Below, piece by piece: positions 8,468-16,548 of a DNA stretch of 64,000 nucleotides (position 1 is its first letter; every line of letters starts with the position of its first letter). Location of the stretch: positions 1 through 64,000 of the forward strand of contig CAISDA010000020.1 in NCBI GenBank assembly GCA_903884005.1, in the 5' to 3' direction. Position numbers and translations under genes: made by a program. Under the pieces are notes generated by a model, which searched no databases, was not told where the DNA came from, and saw only the letters and a program-made list of their open reading frames with translations. The DNA is from an uncultured Ignavibacteriota bacterium (GTDB lineage Bacteria; Bacteroidota; Ignavibacteria; UBA10030; UBA8401).

Positions 8468-8553
8468 TGTCATTCTGAGCGCAAGCGAAGAATCTTGCAT
8501 CGTGTGTGCAGCCGGCAAGATTCTTCAGTCGCTCAAGCTCCTTCAGAATGACA
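8468..8553. repeat. Inverted dispersed repeat, family B
   Basis: The left arm TGTCATTCTGAGCGCAAGCG with GAAGAATCTTGC is mirrored by GGCAAGATTCTTC and CTCCTTCAGAATGACA. The arms are imperfectly complementary around a short loop. A second copy is at 16044-16164 and a half copy near 24733. Repeats of this look are known from many genomes; here they fill the gap between coaBC and the glycosylase gene. Confidence 0.7.
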
Positions 8554-8597
8554 GGGACAATAGATTGCGCTGAGTGCGTGCGTAGAAAGTACTGATA

Positions 8598-9470
8598 ATG
8601 CCGAATGACGATATCGATCTTCGTGAGGGTCTTGCAGCCCTGACGGCTGCGGAACAATTTTTGCGTCAGCAGCAGGGTCTCTATGGAAATATCATTTACC
8701 ACTCTCCGGTGTTCGTGAATGCCGCAACGGCGTCATATGTTGCGCCTGCCGAAGACCGGATACAACCAGCACAGTCCGTGCACGAGACGCCGTTGACGAC
8801 ATCGAACACACGCGCCTCCGGAACACCGTACGCGGCTGCGGCAGCCGAGACAGTGGGTGCTCCGGTGAAGCAGACGGCGCCCGCGGTGCATGAACCGTGG
8901 CTCGACGCCACGGCGCTCTCCGGGCTGAATGCGGCGATCTGCGGCTGCCTGAAATGTGCGCTGGGAGCGACACGCACGAAATTCGTGTTCGGCTCTGGCA
9001 ATCCCGACGCGGGCGCCATGGTGATCGGCGAAGCGCCCGGTGCCGACGAGGATGCGCAAGGAGTCCCCTTCGTTGGGCGGGCCGGACAGCTGCTCACGAA
9101 AATACTCGAGGCTGTCAACTTCGCGCGCGAGGACGTCTTCATCGCGAATATTTTGAAATGCCGGCCGCCGGACAACCGCCGTCCCACGCCCGCCGAAGTC
9201 GCGTTGTGCGAACCGTACTTGTGGAAGCAGATCGAAGTGTTGAAACCCAGGATCATCCTGTGCCTCGGACTCACGGCGGCGCAGACGCTCTTGAAATCGA
9301 ACGCCTCGCTCGGCGCGCTGCGCGAATCGGTTCAGACCTACCGCGGCATTCCCTTGATCGTGACATACCACCCGGCCGCCCTGCTTCGGAATCCGAATTG
9401 GAAACGGCCGACGTGGGAGGATGTACAAAAATTCAGGAAAATGTACGACGACATTATTGCAACAGGATAA
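8598..9470 (+). CDS. Type-4 uracil-DNA glycosylase
   Basis: A 290-residue DNA repair enzyme of UDG family 4, which removes uracil from DNA and carries a 4Fe-4S cluster. Cluster cysteines are C117 and C120 (CLKC) with two more in [12 protein letters not shown] and ALCEPYL. The active-site motif [20 protein letters not shown] and the C-terminal YHPAALLR motif are both present. The N-terminal ~100 residues are an alanine/proline-rich low-complexity extension before the catalytic domain, a common feature of this family. dnaB starts 3 bases after the stop, so the two are likely co-transcribed, tying repair to replication. Confidence 0.93.
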   Translation: MPNDDIDLREGLAALTAAEQFLRQQQGLYGNIIYHSPVFVNAATASYVAPAEDRIQPAQSVHETPLTTSNTRASGTPYAAAAAETVGAPVKQTAPAVHEPWLDATALSGLNAAICGCLKCALGATRTKFVFGSGNPDAGAMVIGEAPGADEDAQGVPFVGRAGQLLTKILEAVNFAREDVFIANILKCRPPDNRRPTPAEVALCEPYLWKQIEVLKPRIILCLGLTAAQTLLKSNASLGALRESVQTYRGIPLIVTYHPAALLRNPNWKRPTWEDVQKFRKMYDDIIATG

Positions 9471-9472
9471 CC

Positions 9473-10888
9473 ATGCAGGACGGACATCAGGTTCACACCA
9501 CAGCCCAGGCGGAAGGACGCGTTCCGCCGCAGGCCATGGACATTGAAATGGCAGTGCTCGGCGCGATGCTGCTCGAAAAAAATGCGATCGCCCGCGCGCT
9601 CGAAATTCTGGACGACACCGTTTTTTATAAGCCGGCGCACCAGAAAATATTCAAGGCGGTCATCGGCCTTTTCGAAAAAAACGAGGCTGTGGATTCGATC
9701 ACGCTTGCCGAAGAGCTGCGCCGCAAAGGCGAGCTCGACCAGATCGGCGGACCGATGTACCTCTCCGACCTCACGATGCGCGTCACATCGGCGGCGAACA
9801 TCGAATATCACGCGAAGATCGTGCTCGAAAAATCGCTCCTCCGCAACCTCATCAGCGCGAGTTCCGAAATCTCGTCGCGCGCGTTCAACGAAGCCGAAGA
9901 TGCGCTCGACCTGCTCGATGAAGCGGAACAGAAGATCTTTAAGATCTCCGAAAAGAGACTGAAGAAAAGTTTTGTGTCGATGAGCGACGCTGTCGTCTCG
10001 ACAATGGAAATGCTTGAAAGCATACACGGCTCGAACGGCGGCGTCACCGGCGTGCCGGCCGGATTCCCCCGGCTCGACAATCTCACCGGGGGCTTTCAGA
10101 AGTCCGATCTTATCATCATTGCTGCCCGCCCTTCGATGGGAAAAACGGCATTCGTGCTCTCCGTGGCCCGCAATGCCGCCGTCGATCACGGCGTTCCCGT
10201 GGGCTTTTTCAGCCTCGAAATGTCGGCACAGCAATTGGTGCTCCGCCTCATTTGCGCTGAAGCGCGCGTCGACGCCCACAGCGTCCGCACCGGCCGCCTG
10301 CCCGAGGACCAATGGCGCCAATTGAGCGAGCGCATCGGCAAGCTCTATGCCGCCAAGATCTTTATCGACGACACGCCGGCCTTGGGAATTCTGGAACTCC
10401 GCGCCAAAGCCCGCCGGCTGAAGGTGGAACACAATGTCGGCATGATCATCGTCGATTACCTCCAGCTAATGCAGGGACCGAAATCCTCGCAGAGCCGCGA
10501 ACAGGAAATTTCCCACATCTCCCGCTCGATGAAGGCGCTGGCAAAAGAATTGAACATCCCCGTGCTGGCATTGTCGCAGTTGAACCGGTCGCTCGAAGCC
10601 AGGCCCGACAAGCGCCCCATGCTGTCGGATCTTCGCGAATCGGGCGCCATCGAACAGGATGCCGACGTCGTGATCTTCGTGCACCGGCCTGAAAAATACG
10701 GACTGCAAAAGGACGACAATTCGTCGGCTGAAGGCATCGCCGAAATCATCATCGGCAAGCAGCGTAACGGCCCGACCGACCAGATCGAGCTGGCATTCAT
10801 CAAACAGTACGCGCGGTTCGACAACCTTGCCATGCCTTCGTTCGACAACTATGCTCCTCCCATCGGCAGCGACGAACCGGGTTTTTAA
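9473..10888 (+). CDS. dnaB: Replicative DNA helicase DnaB
   Basis: A 471-residue hexameric 5'-3' helicase unwinding DNA at the replication fork. The N-terminal primase-interacting domain (PPQAMDIEMAVLGAMLLE) is followed by the RecA-like ATPase with Walker A ARPSMGKTAF, the Walker B stretch MIIVDYLQLM, and the SQLNRSLEARPDKRPMLSDL segment ending in the arginine-finger region. The length is typical and no intein is present. The frame is open far upstream inside the glycosylase gene; the ATG at 9473 starts MQDGHQ and fits the family N-terminus. Confidence 0.96.
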   Translation: MQDGHQVHTTAQAEGRVPPQAMDIEMAVLGAMLLEKNAIARALEILDDTVFYKPAHQKIFKAVIGLFEKNEAVDSITLAEELRRKGELDQIGGPMYLSDLTMRVTSAANIEYHAKIVLEKSLLRNLISASSEISSRAFNEAEDALDLLDEAEQKIFKISEKRLKKSFVSMSDAVVSTMEMLESIHGSNGGVTGVPAGFPRLDNLTGGFQKSDLIIIAARPSMGKTAFVLSVARNAAVDHGVPVGFFSLEMSAQQLVLRLICAEARVDAHSVRTGRLPEDQWRQLSERIGKLYAAKIFIDDTPALGILELRAKARRLKVEHNVGMIIVDYLQLMQGPKSSQSREQEISHISRSMKALAKELNIPVLALSQLNRSLEARPDKRPMLSDLRESGAIEQDADVVIFVHRPEKYGLQKDDNSSAEGIAEIIIGKQRNGPTDQIELAFIKQYARFDNLAMPSFDNYAPPIGSDEPGF

Positions 10889-10945
10889 AATAACGCGCGC
10901 ACGGCACATCAACCGTGCGCGAACAGTGTGTGAAAGGGAACAACG

Positions 10946-11845
10946 ATGGATCGCAGAAAATTTTTAAGCGCCGCGGCGCTTGCCGCACTCGCGCCGCTGG
11001 CGGCGCGCACGTCCTATGCGAAATCGATGGATATGCTCTTGCAGATCGATGACGATGAAAAAATTTGCATGTCGAAATTCGAATTTTCCCTCGCCAAAAA
11101 ATTGTCCGACCGTCCGATCAATGAAGTGATGATCGAGATCGGAAAAACATTCATCGGCACCGAGTACGTGGGGCATGTGCTCGAATCCGACGGCGACGAA
11201 AAGCTTGTCGTGAATATGCGCGCGCTGGACTGTGTCTCGTTCTACGAAAACTGCCTCGTGCTGGCGCGCTGCGTGAAACTGAAAAAATATACGTTCGACG
11301 AATACAAGCGCCAGCTCACGTTCGTGCGCTATCGCGGGGGCGTCATCAACGGGTATCCGAGCCGCCTGCACTATACGACCGACTATTGGTTCGATAACGA
11401 GAAGAAGGGAGTGCTGAAGGTCGTCACGGCGGACATTGCCGACGACAAGAACCTGCAGCCGATTCCCAAGCCCATCAATTTTATGTCGACGCACCGCGCA
11501 TCGTACAAGCAGCTGGCGAACGACGCGTTCTACGAGGAGATCAAAAAACAGGAAGACGCGATCAACGCGCGCAACCTTGTCTTTCTGCCAAAGGGGAACG
11601 TGCACATGTTTGCCGACAAGATCGAAACCGGCAGCCTCATCGGCATCACGACGAACATGAAGGGCATGGACATCAAACATACCGGCGTCGCGATACGCAT
11701 GGAGAACGGCGATCTGCATTTCATGCATGCGCCGATCACCGGGGCCAAAGTGCAGATCACGCCGACCACGCTGCACGACTACCTCGCAAAATTCAAGGAC
11801 GATACCGGCATCATCATCGCGCGGCCGCTCGAGCCGAAAGCCTGA
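10946..11845 (+). CDS. Tat-exported DUF1460 amidase-like protein
   Basis: A 299-residue protein of the DUF1460 group, whose structures resemble NlpC/P60 cysteine peptidases acting on cell-wall peptides. The N-terminus MDRRKFLSAAALAALA is a twin-arginine signal, so export is probably in folded form. The likely catalytic cysteine is C96 in LDCVSFYENC and the histidine H245 in KHTGVAIR. Peptidoglycan-fragment amidase activity is inferred from family structure. A GC-rich hairpin (10896-10921) separates it from dnaB, and a GGGAAC ribosome site precedes the ATG. Confidence 0.85.
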   Translation: MDRRKFLSAAALAALAPLAARTSYAKSMDMLLQIDDDEKICMSKFEFSLAKKLSDRPINEVMIEIGKTFIGTEYVGHVLESDGDEKLVVNMRALDCVSFYENCLVLARCVKLKKYTFDEYKRQLTFVRYRGGVINGYPSRLHYTTDYWFDNEKKGVLKVVTADIADDKNLQPIPKPINFMSTHRASYKQLANDAFYEEIKKQEDAINARNLVFLPKGNVHMFADKIETGSLIGITTNMKGMDIKHTGVAIRMENGDLHFMHAPITGAKVQITPTTLHDYLAKFKDDTGIIIARPLEPKA

Positions 11846-11928
11846 TACATCGGCCGGCGAAGTATGGTGCGCGAACAGATTGTTGCAGGGCGGCATGTAT
11901 GTCGCCTGGGAATCCGGGCGTTCTGCGT

Positions 11929-13644
11929 TCACTCCAGGTTCGTTGCGACAACGGCGACGGCTTTCAGCGCGCGCAGCACTCCGCCCCGCACATCCAGCGC
12001 CTCGACGAACACAATATACATGCCCATCCGTACGCGCGTGTTCGAATCGTCCCTCCCGTTCCAGATGATTGTGCCTGCAGACGCGGCGGGTTCGTTGTTG
12101 GCCAGTGTCCGGACGAGCCGCCCGGCTGTATCATAGATGCGCACGCGCAGGGCGGGGGCCGCCGACGGAAGCGCATAGGCGATCCCCAAAAAATCCTCGA
12201 TGCCGTCATTGTTCGGCGAGAACGGATTCGGCGACAACACGAGCGACGCGTCGGCCGGAACCGCCGACGTAAAGATCGAGTTCTGCACGCCCGGGGTGCC
12301 GCCGCGCGCGGCAACCGACGTGCTCCAATTGCGCGGATCGGCGCCCGAAAGCAGTGGATTGATGCGCTCAAGGGATTTTCCCGCGGTCGTGCATTTGGGG
12401 AGATGCCACGAGGGAGAGTAGCGCACGCTGTCGACGGTCGCTCCCGACGGATCGAAGAGGATCACATCATCGCCCGAGTTGTTGAGCCCGAGCGAGGGGA
12501 CGACGATCACGTTCGCCGTTTCACCCGGACTCACATTCATCATGTCGATGACCGAAGAATCCGTCGCGATGACGCACAGCGAGTACGGCGGCACGGTGTG
12601 GGACGAGCGCGGCAGCGGAATGGTGACACGGTTTTTCACGGTGCCCGATGCATCGCCCATGTTCCAGGTGCCCAGGTCAATGGTTGCAGCGCTGCGATTG
12701 TAGAGTTCCACATACTCCGGAGCACCCGCGCGCGGTTCATACATGATCTCGTTGATCACAAGGGCGTGGGCGGGGGTTCGGACGGCGAGGACCGCGGCGG
12801 CGGCATTATTGGATGTGTCCTCATCCGCCGGCAGCGACAAGCGGAAGCCGAGTCTGTGTATGCCTCCGTCGATGCGGGGGTACGTCAGAGTGACAGCGAA
12901 CGAATCACCTGCGGCGAAGAAATGTGTGAACGCTGTGTCCGCAATGTGCCTGCCGAGCGTCGAATCGATCATCGCGAGTGCGCACGCATACTCGCCTGCA
13001 TCCGCCTTGTTGCGCACCGTCAGCGTGCACGGCACATCATCCCCCGCGGTAACAAGCGGCGTCACCGCGGGTGCGGCATCGAGTGCCAGGTCCGCGCTCT
13101 TCTGCACTGAAATTTGAATATCGTCGATGCGGAGCGTTCCGGTGGCGCCAGTGCCGTTGCCGAGCGTGCGCCAGCGGAACCGCACGAGCGATTGTCCGTT
13201 CACCGATGCCGGCAGCGCAAGCACACGGCGGATATAGGACGAAGAACTTGCAAGCAGCAGCGTATCGGAAAAGGGCGTCCACGACGATGAATCATCGCGC
13301 ACGGAGGCTTCAACGAGCATCCCCGCGGTGAACGAAGCGGAACGGCGTTCGTAGAATTCAACCGAGGAGGCGACTCTGCCGCTGAACGACAGCATCGGCG
13401 AAACGAGACACTGCCCGATGCGGGCATCGGTCGAGAGCGCGGCCAGCGGCGCCGAGAGCGGCGTGGCGGATGATGTGGTGAAGTCTCCCGTCGACGACCG
13501 CGCCTTTGTGGTCGTCCATCCGGCGGGCAGCAACGGAACGCGCGCCGTATCGAACGTTTCCCGATACGGGAACACCTGCTGTGCGAGTGTGTGTGCCGGG
13601 ATCACTCCGAGGCACAGGAGAACTGCCGCAATGCATGCTTTCAT
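11929..13644 (-). CDS. Secreted lamin-tail-domain protein with C-terminal sorting-like domain
   Basis: A 571-residue exported protein. The ATG at 13644 starts the signal peptide MKACIAAVLLCLGVIPAHT; the open frame extends to 13797 but only upstream of this natural start. The middle holds a CARDB/Ig-like region (about 200-300), then a lamin tail domain beginning LVINEIMYEPRAGAPEYVEL (about 305-440). The last ~100 residues, beginning LSPNPFSPNNDGIEDFLG and ending with the RMGMYIVFVEALD strand, resemble FlgD-Ig/T9SS C-terminal domains. A surface or extracellular structural role is likely; no catalytic motif is seen. It is convergent with the DUF1460 gene and divergent from the VanZ gene. Confidence 0.8.
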   Translation of the reverse strand: MKACIAAVLLCLGVIPAHTLAQQVFPYRETFDTARVPLLPAGWTTTKARSSTGDFTTSSATPLSAPLAALSTDARIGQCLVSPMLSFSGRVASSVEFYERRSASFTAGMLVEASVRDDSSSWTPFSDTLLLASSSSYIRRVLALPASVNGQSLVRFRWRTLGNGTGATGTLRIDDIQISVQKSADLALDAAPAVTPLVTAGDDVPCTLTVRNKADAGEYACALAMIDSTLGRHIADTAFTHFFAAGDSFAVTLTYPRIDGGIHRLGFRLSLPADEDTSNNAAAAVLAVRTPAHALVINEIMYEPRAGAPEYVELYNRSAATIDLGTWNMGDASGTVKNRVTIPLPRSSHTVPPYSLCVIATDSSVIDMMNVSPGETANVIVVPSLGLNNSGDDVILFDPSGATVDSVRYSPSWHLPKCTTAGKSLERINPLLSGADPRNWSTSVAARGGTPGVQNSIFTSAVPADASLVLSPNPFSPNNDGIEDFLGIAYALPSAAPALRVRIYDTAGRLVRTLANNEPAASAGTIIWNGRDDSNTRVRMGMYIVFVEALDVRGGVLRALKAVAVVATNLE

Positions 13645-13949
13645 GCTATCCCCCTCATGAAGTGCGTAACCAAGCGCAAAATAAATGAAATGAACCCGAG
13701 ATGCAACACCGAGGTGCGCCGGGCAGAACGCCTTGGCCAAAACACCTCGGCGAAAAAAACTCGGCGAAAAAACCTCGGACAGAGGGTCCTGTTCCATTCA
13801 GGTGCGAGACATCGATGACGGTCCGTGTGCGGTACTGCTGTTGAAAAAAAAACCTGCCGCTCTGCCGTGCTGCGGCCGTGCTGCGGCTTGAATGTGACGG
13901 CATTCTTCTGTATCATTTATGGAGAATCCAACAATTCACACCGGATGCC
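13645..13949. other. Divergent intergenic region with short direct repeats
   Basis: This 305-base gap separates two divergent genes. It holds a short tandem run of CTCGGCGAAAAAA-like units at 13745-13779 and a CGTGCTGCGGC doublet near 13867-13886. No gene or RNA is evident; it must contain the promoters of both flanking genes, which I cannot place. Confidence 0.5.
13745..13779. repeat. Short tandem repeat CTCGGCGAAAAAA
   Basis: Two and a half units of CTCGGCGAAAAA(A)A occur in a row, the last truncated to CCTCGGAC. They could be an operator or slippage product upstream of the LTD gene. Confidence 0.5.
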
Positions 13950-15050
13950 ATGCGCACACATCAGACTCCATTTCAACGATACCCGCTGCGCTTCCTGCTC
14001 TGCTGTGTGCTCTGTTTCTATATCCTGACGCTGTACCCGTATAACTTTCGGCAGAACAATAATGCGGTCTTCTCGGTCGGCCTTTCTCTGACGTCGCCCG
14101 GAACCGGATATACAACGCACCCTCACGAGGCGCTGGCGCAATTATATCAGTTCACGATACTGCTCCACCTCTCGCCCGAGACCGACGATTTGGGCCGCAC
14201 GGGGCGCATCTTCAGCTCGGCAAAAGACTTCTACTCCCAGAATTTTGCGATTTCCCAAGTACGCAACACGCTCACTATCCAATTGTTCAGCCGCGATTCG
14301 CGGCACTATAACGAAGTGACGATCCCCGACGTGTTCAGGACGAAAGATCCGCTCTGGATAGCCATTACGTTCACTGGCGACATTCTCCGCTGCTATGTGA
14401 ACGGGGTCAAGAAATCGGAACGCAAAACAGGCCCCATGGCCCTGACACAGTGGGATGCCGCCGATCCTCTCGTCGTCGGCACGGACCCTAATGGATTGCT
14501 GCAGTGGGAAGGAATACTGCATACGGTGGCGATCCTCGACCGGTCGTGCACGGAGACAGAATTGCAGAGGCCGGTCTTGATTTTTAAAAAATATTCTTCT
14601 ATCATTCACTACGAGTTCGATCAGGGGAGGACGCTTTATGTCCGATCGAGCGGTACGGACGCCGATTCGCTTTACGTGCCGGCGCTGTATCAGCCATACA
14701 GCAAGGTAACACTGTTCGATACATTTCACTTTTTGGGGAAGCAGCGGCTCTCTGTCCGAGACATCGCTGCTAATATTTTGTTTTTCCTTCCGGTTGGTTT
14801 TTTTTCAACGTTATTTTTTGGTCGTGGCGTAAATACTAAGGCTGCCATCATCACGCTTTCGGTGATCATGGGCATGTCGCTTAGTGTCAGTGCAGAAGTT
14901 CTTCAAATATTTTTACCCAGCCGCTATTCCAGCATGATCGACGTGCTCAGCAATACGATGGGAACGGCGTTCGGCGCAATAGCGGGTCTTATTCATTCAA
15001 ACAAAGGAATGCATGATGACCAGCGGCGAAATGTTGAAGATCGATCCTGA
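13950..15050 (+). CDS. LamG-like domain fused to VanZ-type membrane domain
   Basis: A 366-residue membrane protein. After an N-terminal membrane segment (LRFLLCCVLCFYILTLYPY) comes a LamG/concanavalin-like beta domain (about 45-220; NGVKKSERKTGP and GTDPNGLLQWEGILHTVAILD are typical strands). The C-terminal VanZ region (about 265-355) has DIAANILFFLPVGF, a hydrophobic helix and the SAEVLQIFLPSRYSSMIDVL signature with conserved E and D. VanZ-like domains occur in antibiotic-resistance loci and in polysaccharide clusters; the LamG part suggests glycan binding outside the membrane. The start ATG at 13950 is chosen over an upstream GTG. The coding end overlaps nadE by 38 bases. Confidence 0.82.
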   Translation: MRTHQTPFQRYPLRFLLCCVLCFYILTLYPYNFRQNNNAVFSVGLSLTSPGTGYTTHPHEALAQLYQFTILLHLSPETDDLGRTGRIFSSAKDFYSQNFAISQVRNTLTIQLFSRDSRHYNEVTIPDVFRTKDPLWIAITFTGDILRCYVNGVKKSERKTGPMALTQWDAADPLVVGTDPNGLLQWEGILHTVAILDRSCTETELQRPVLIFKKYSSIIHYEFDQGRTLYVRSSGTDADSLYVPALYQPYSKVTLFDTFHFLGKQRLSVRDIAANILFFLPVGFFSTLFFGRGVNTKAAIITLSVIMGMSLSVSAEVLQIFLPSRYSSMIDVLSNTMGTAFGAIAGLIHSNKGMHDDQRRNVEDRS

Positions 15051-16032
15051 ACAGGAGATCGAAAAAATCGCGCACGTGATACGCAAGACGGTGCGGACCA
15101 CGATGCGGCGCCGCGGCGCCGTGGTGGGCGTATCCGGCGGGATTGACAGCGCCGTCTGCGCAGCGCTCTCCGTGCGTGCGCTCGGCAGCGGCAACGTGCT
15201 GGCGCTTCTGATGCCCGAGCGCGACTCATCGGCGATCTCGAAACGCCTCGGCCTGGAATTGGCCGACACATTTTCCATCCCGTGCGTCGAAGAAAATATC
15301 ACGCCGATCCTCGAAGGCGCACGCTGCTACGAACGCCAGCTCGAAGCGATCAGGCATGTGTTCCCCGACTACGGCGAAGGATGGAAAAACAAAATCATCC
15401 TTCCATCCATCCTCGACGGCGACCGATTGAACGTGTCGCGCCTGACCGTGCAGACGCCCGAAGGGGAATACAGGACAGAGCGTCTGCCGATGAACCAGTA
15501 TTGCCAGCTCGTGGCTGCGACGAATTTTAAACAGCGCATCCGCACGATGATGGAATATTACCACGCCGACCGGCTCAATTACGCCGTGTGCGGCACGCCG
15601 AACCGGCTCGAATACGATCAGGGGTTCTTCGTGAAGGGCGGCGACGGACTCGCCGATTATAAACCCATCGCTCATCTCTATAAAACCCAGGTCTATGCGC
15701 TGGCGCGCGCCCTTGGCGTGCCCGAGGGCATTTGTTCGCGCACTCCGACCACCGATACGTATTCGCTCGAGCAGACACAGGAAGAATTTTATTTCGCCCT
15801 GCCGTACGAAAAAATGGATGCCTGTCTGTACTCGTTCAACCATGCTCTCGCTCCCGAGACTGTCGCCGCGTCTCTGGGATTGACCGCCGACCAGGTCATG
15901 CGGGTCTACAACGATATCGAGGCGAAACGGCGCGCGACACTGCCGCTTCATCTTCCGGCGCTGACGATGGAAACAGTGGATCCCATTGCAGCGATGATCG
16001 ACGATAGTAAAAAAAACAACTACTCAGCATAA
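15013..16032 (+). CDS. NAD+ synthase (NadE)-like enzyme
   Basis: A 339-residue NadE-type ATP pyrophosphatase with P-loop VSGGIDSAVCAAL near residue 40 and the GTPNRLEYDQGFFVKGGDGLAD region that binds the dinucleotide. There is no glutaminase (nitrilase) domain, so it would be ammonia-dependent. An insert of about 60 residues between the P-loop half and the GTPNR half (LEAIRHVFPDYGEGWKNKII and following) makes it longer than the usual ~275-residue bacterial NadE. It starts inside the VanZ gene and precedes an acyl carrier protein and an acyl-CoA ligase. In that setting it may amidate or adenylate a glycan or lipid precursor instead of making NAD; either is possible. AAAGGA precedes the ATGATG start. 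Confidence 0.8.
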   Translation: MMTSGEMLKIDPEQEIEKIAHVIRKTVRTTMRRRGAVVGVSGGIDSAVCAALSVRALGSGNVLALLMPERDSSAISKRLGLELADTFSIPCVEENITPILEGARCYERQLEAIRHVFPDYGEGWKNKIILPSILDGDRLNVSRLTVQTPEGEYRTERLPMNQYCQLVAATNFKQRIRTMMEYYHADRLNYAVCGTPNRLEYDQGFFVKGGDGLADYKPIAHLYKTQVYALARALGVPEGICSRTPTTDTYSLEQTQEEFYFALPYEKMDACLYSFNHALAPETVAASLGLTADQVMRVYNDIEAKRRATLPLHLPALTMETVDPIAAMIDDSKKNNYSA

Positions 16033-16043
16033 TCATTAGTCCC

Positions 16044-16164
16044 TGTCATTCTGAGGGAGCTCGAGCGACCGAAGAATCTAAAAAGCATCAACAGCGGGGA
16101 ACATGAATTTATTGCTGCATGTATCAATCACTGTTTTAGATCCTTCGCTTCGCTCAGGATGACA
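16044..16164. repeat. Inverted dispersed repeat, family B
   Basis: TGTCATTCTGAGGGAGCTCG plus GAAGAATCTAAAA on the left is mirrored by TTTTAGATCCTTCGCTTCGC and TCAGGATGACA on the right, around a ~55-base spacer. This MITE-like inverted structure follows the nadE stop and could act as a transcription stop for the cluster upstream half. Confidence 0.7.
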
Positions 16165-16246
16165 ATGATTTGGTGCGCACTGTGTAGGTAAGTAAAAAAA
16201 ATAATAGAAGTTCTCTTCAGTGTTCACGAGAATGGGGGGAAAGAGT

Positions 16247-16507
16247 ATGGCACAGATCGATGTTCGCGACCAGGTCCATCAATTCATCCGGGACAATTTT
16301 ATATTCGACGACACCAAGACCGTCGACGGGCAGACATCGCTGCTCGGATCGGGCATTGTCGACTCGACCGGCATTCTGGAACTCATCGGATTTCTTGAAT
16401 CACAGTATAGCCTGAAGTTCAACGACAACGAACTCATCGGTGAAAACTTCGATTCGATCGACAAAATCACCGCGTTTTTGGAAACAAAAATGGACGGCCA
16501 TCACTAA
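16247..16507 (+). CDS. Acyl carrier protein
   Basis: An 86-residue phosphopantetheine-binding carrier. S40 in GIVDSTGILELIGFLE is the attachment serine, and the acidic helix after it is typical. The open frame begins at 16220, but the ATG at 16247 (MAQIDVRDQV) has a strong GGGGGAAAG ribosome site directly upstream. It is not the fatty-acid AcpP of the fab operon; the setting between a NadE-like enzyme and an acyl-CoA ligase-like enzyme suggests a dedicated carrier that receives an adenylated acid. The ligase gene follows after 41 bases. Confidence 0.88.
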   Translation: MAQIDVRDQVHQFIRDNFIFDDTKTVDGQTSLLGSGIVDSTGILELIGFLESQYSLKFNDNELIGENFDSIDKITAFLETKMDGHH

Positions 16508-16548
16508 GTGCGTCCTGCGCCACGAGACCAAAGAAGGAGGCGTCCTTT

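Noticed and set aside
10896-10921. GC-rich hairpin between dnaB and the DUF1460 gene as a terminator
   Set aside because: The nine-pair stem is good, but no T-run follows and the downstream gene is close and in the same direction.
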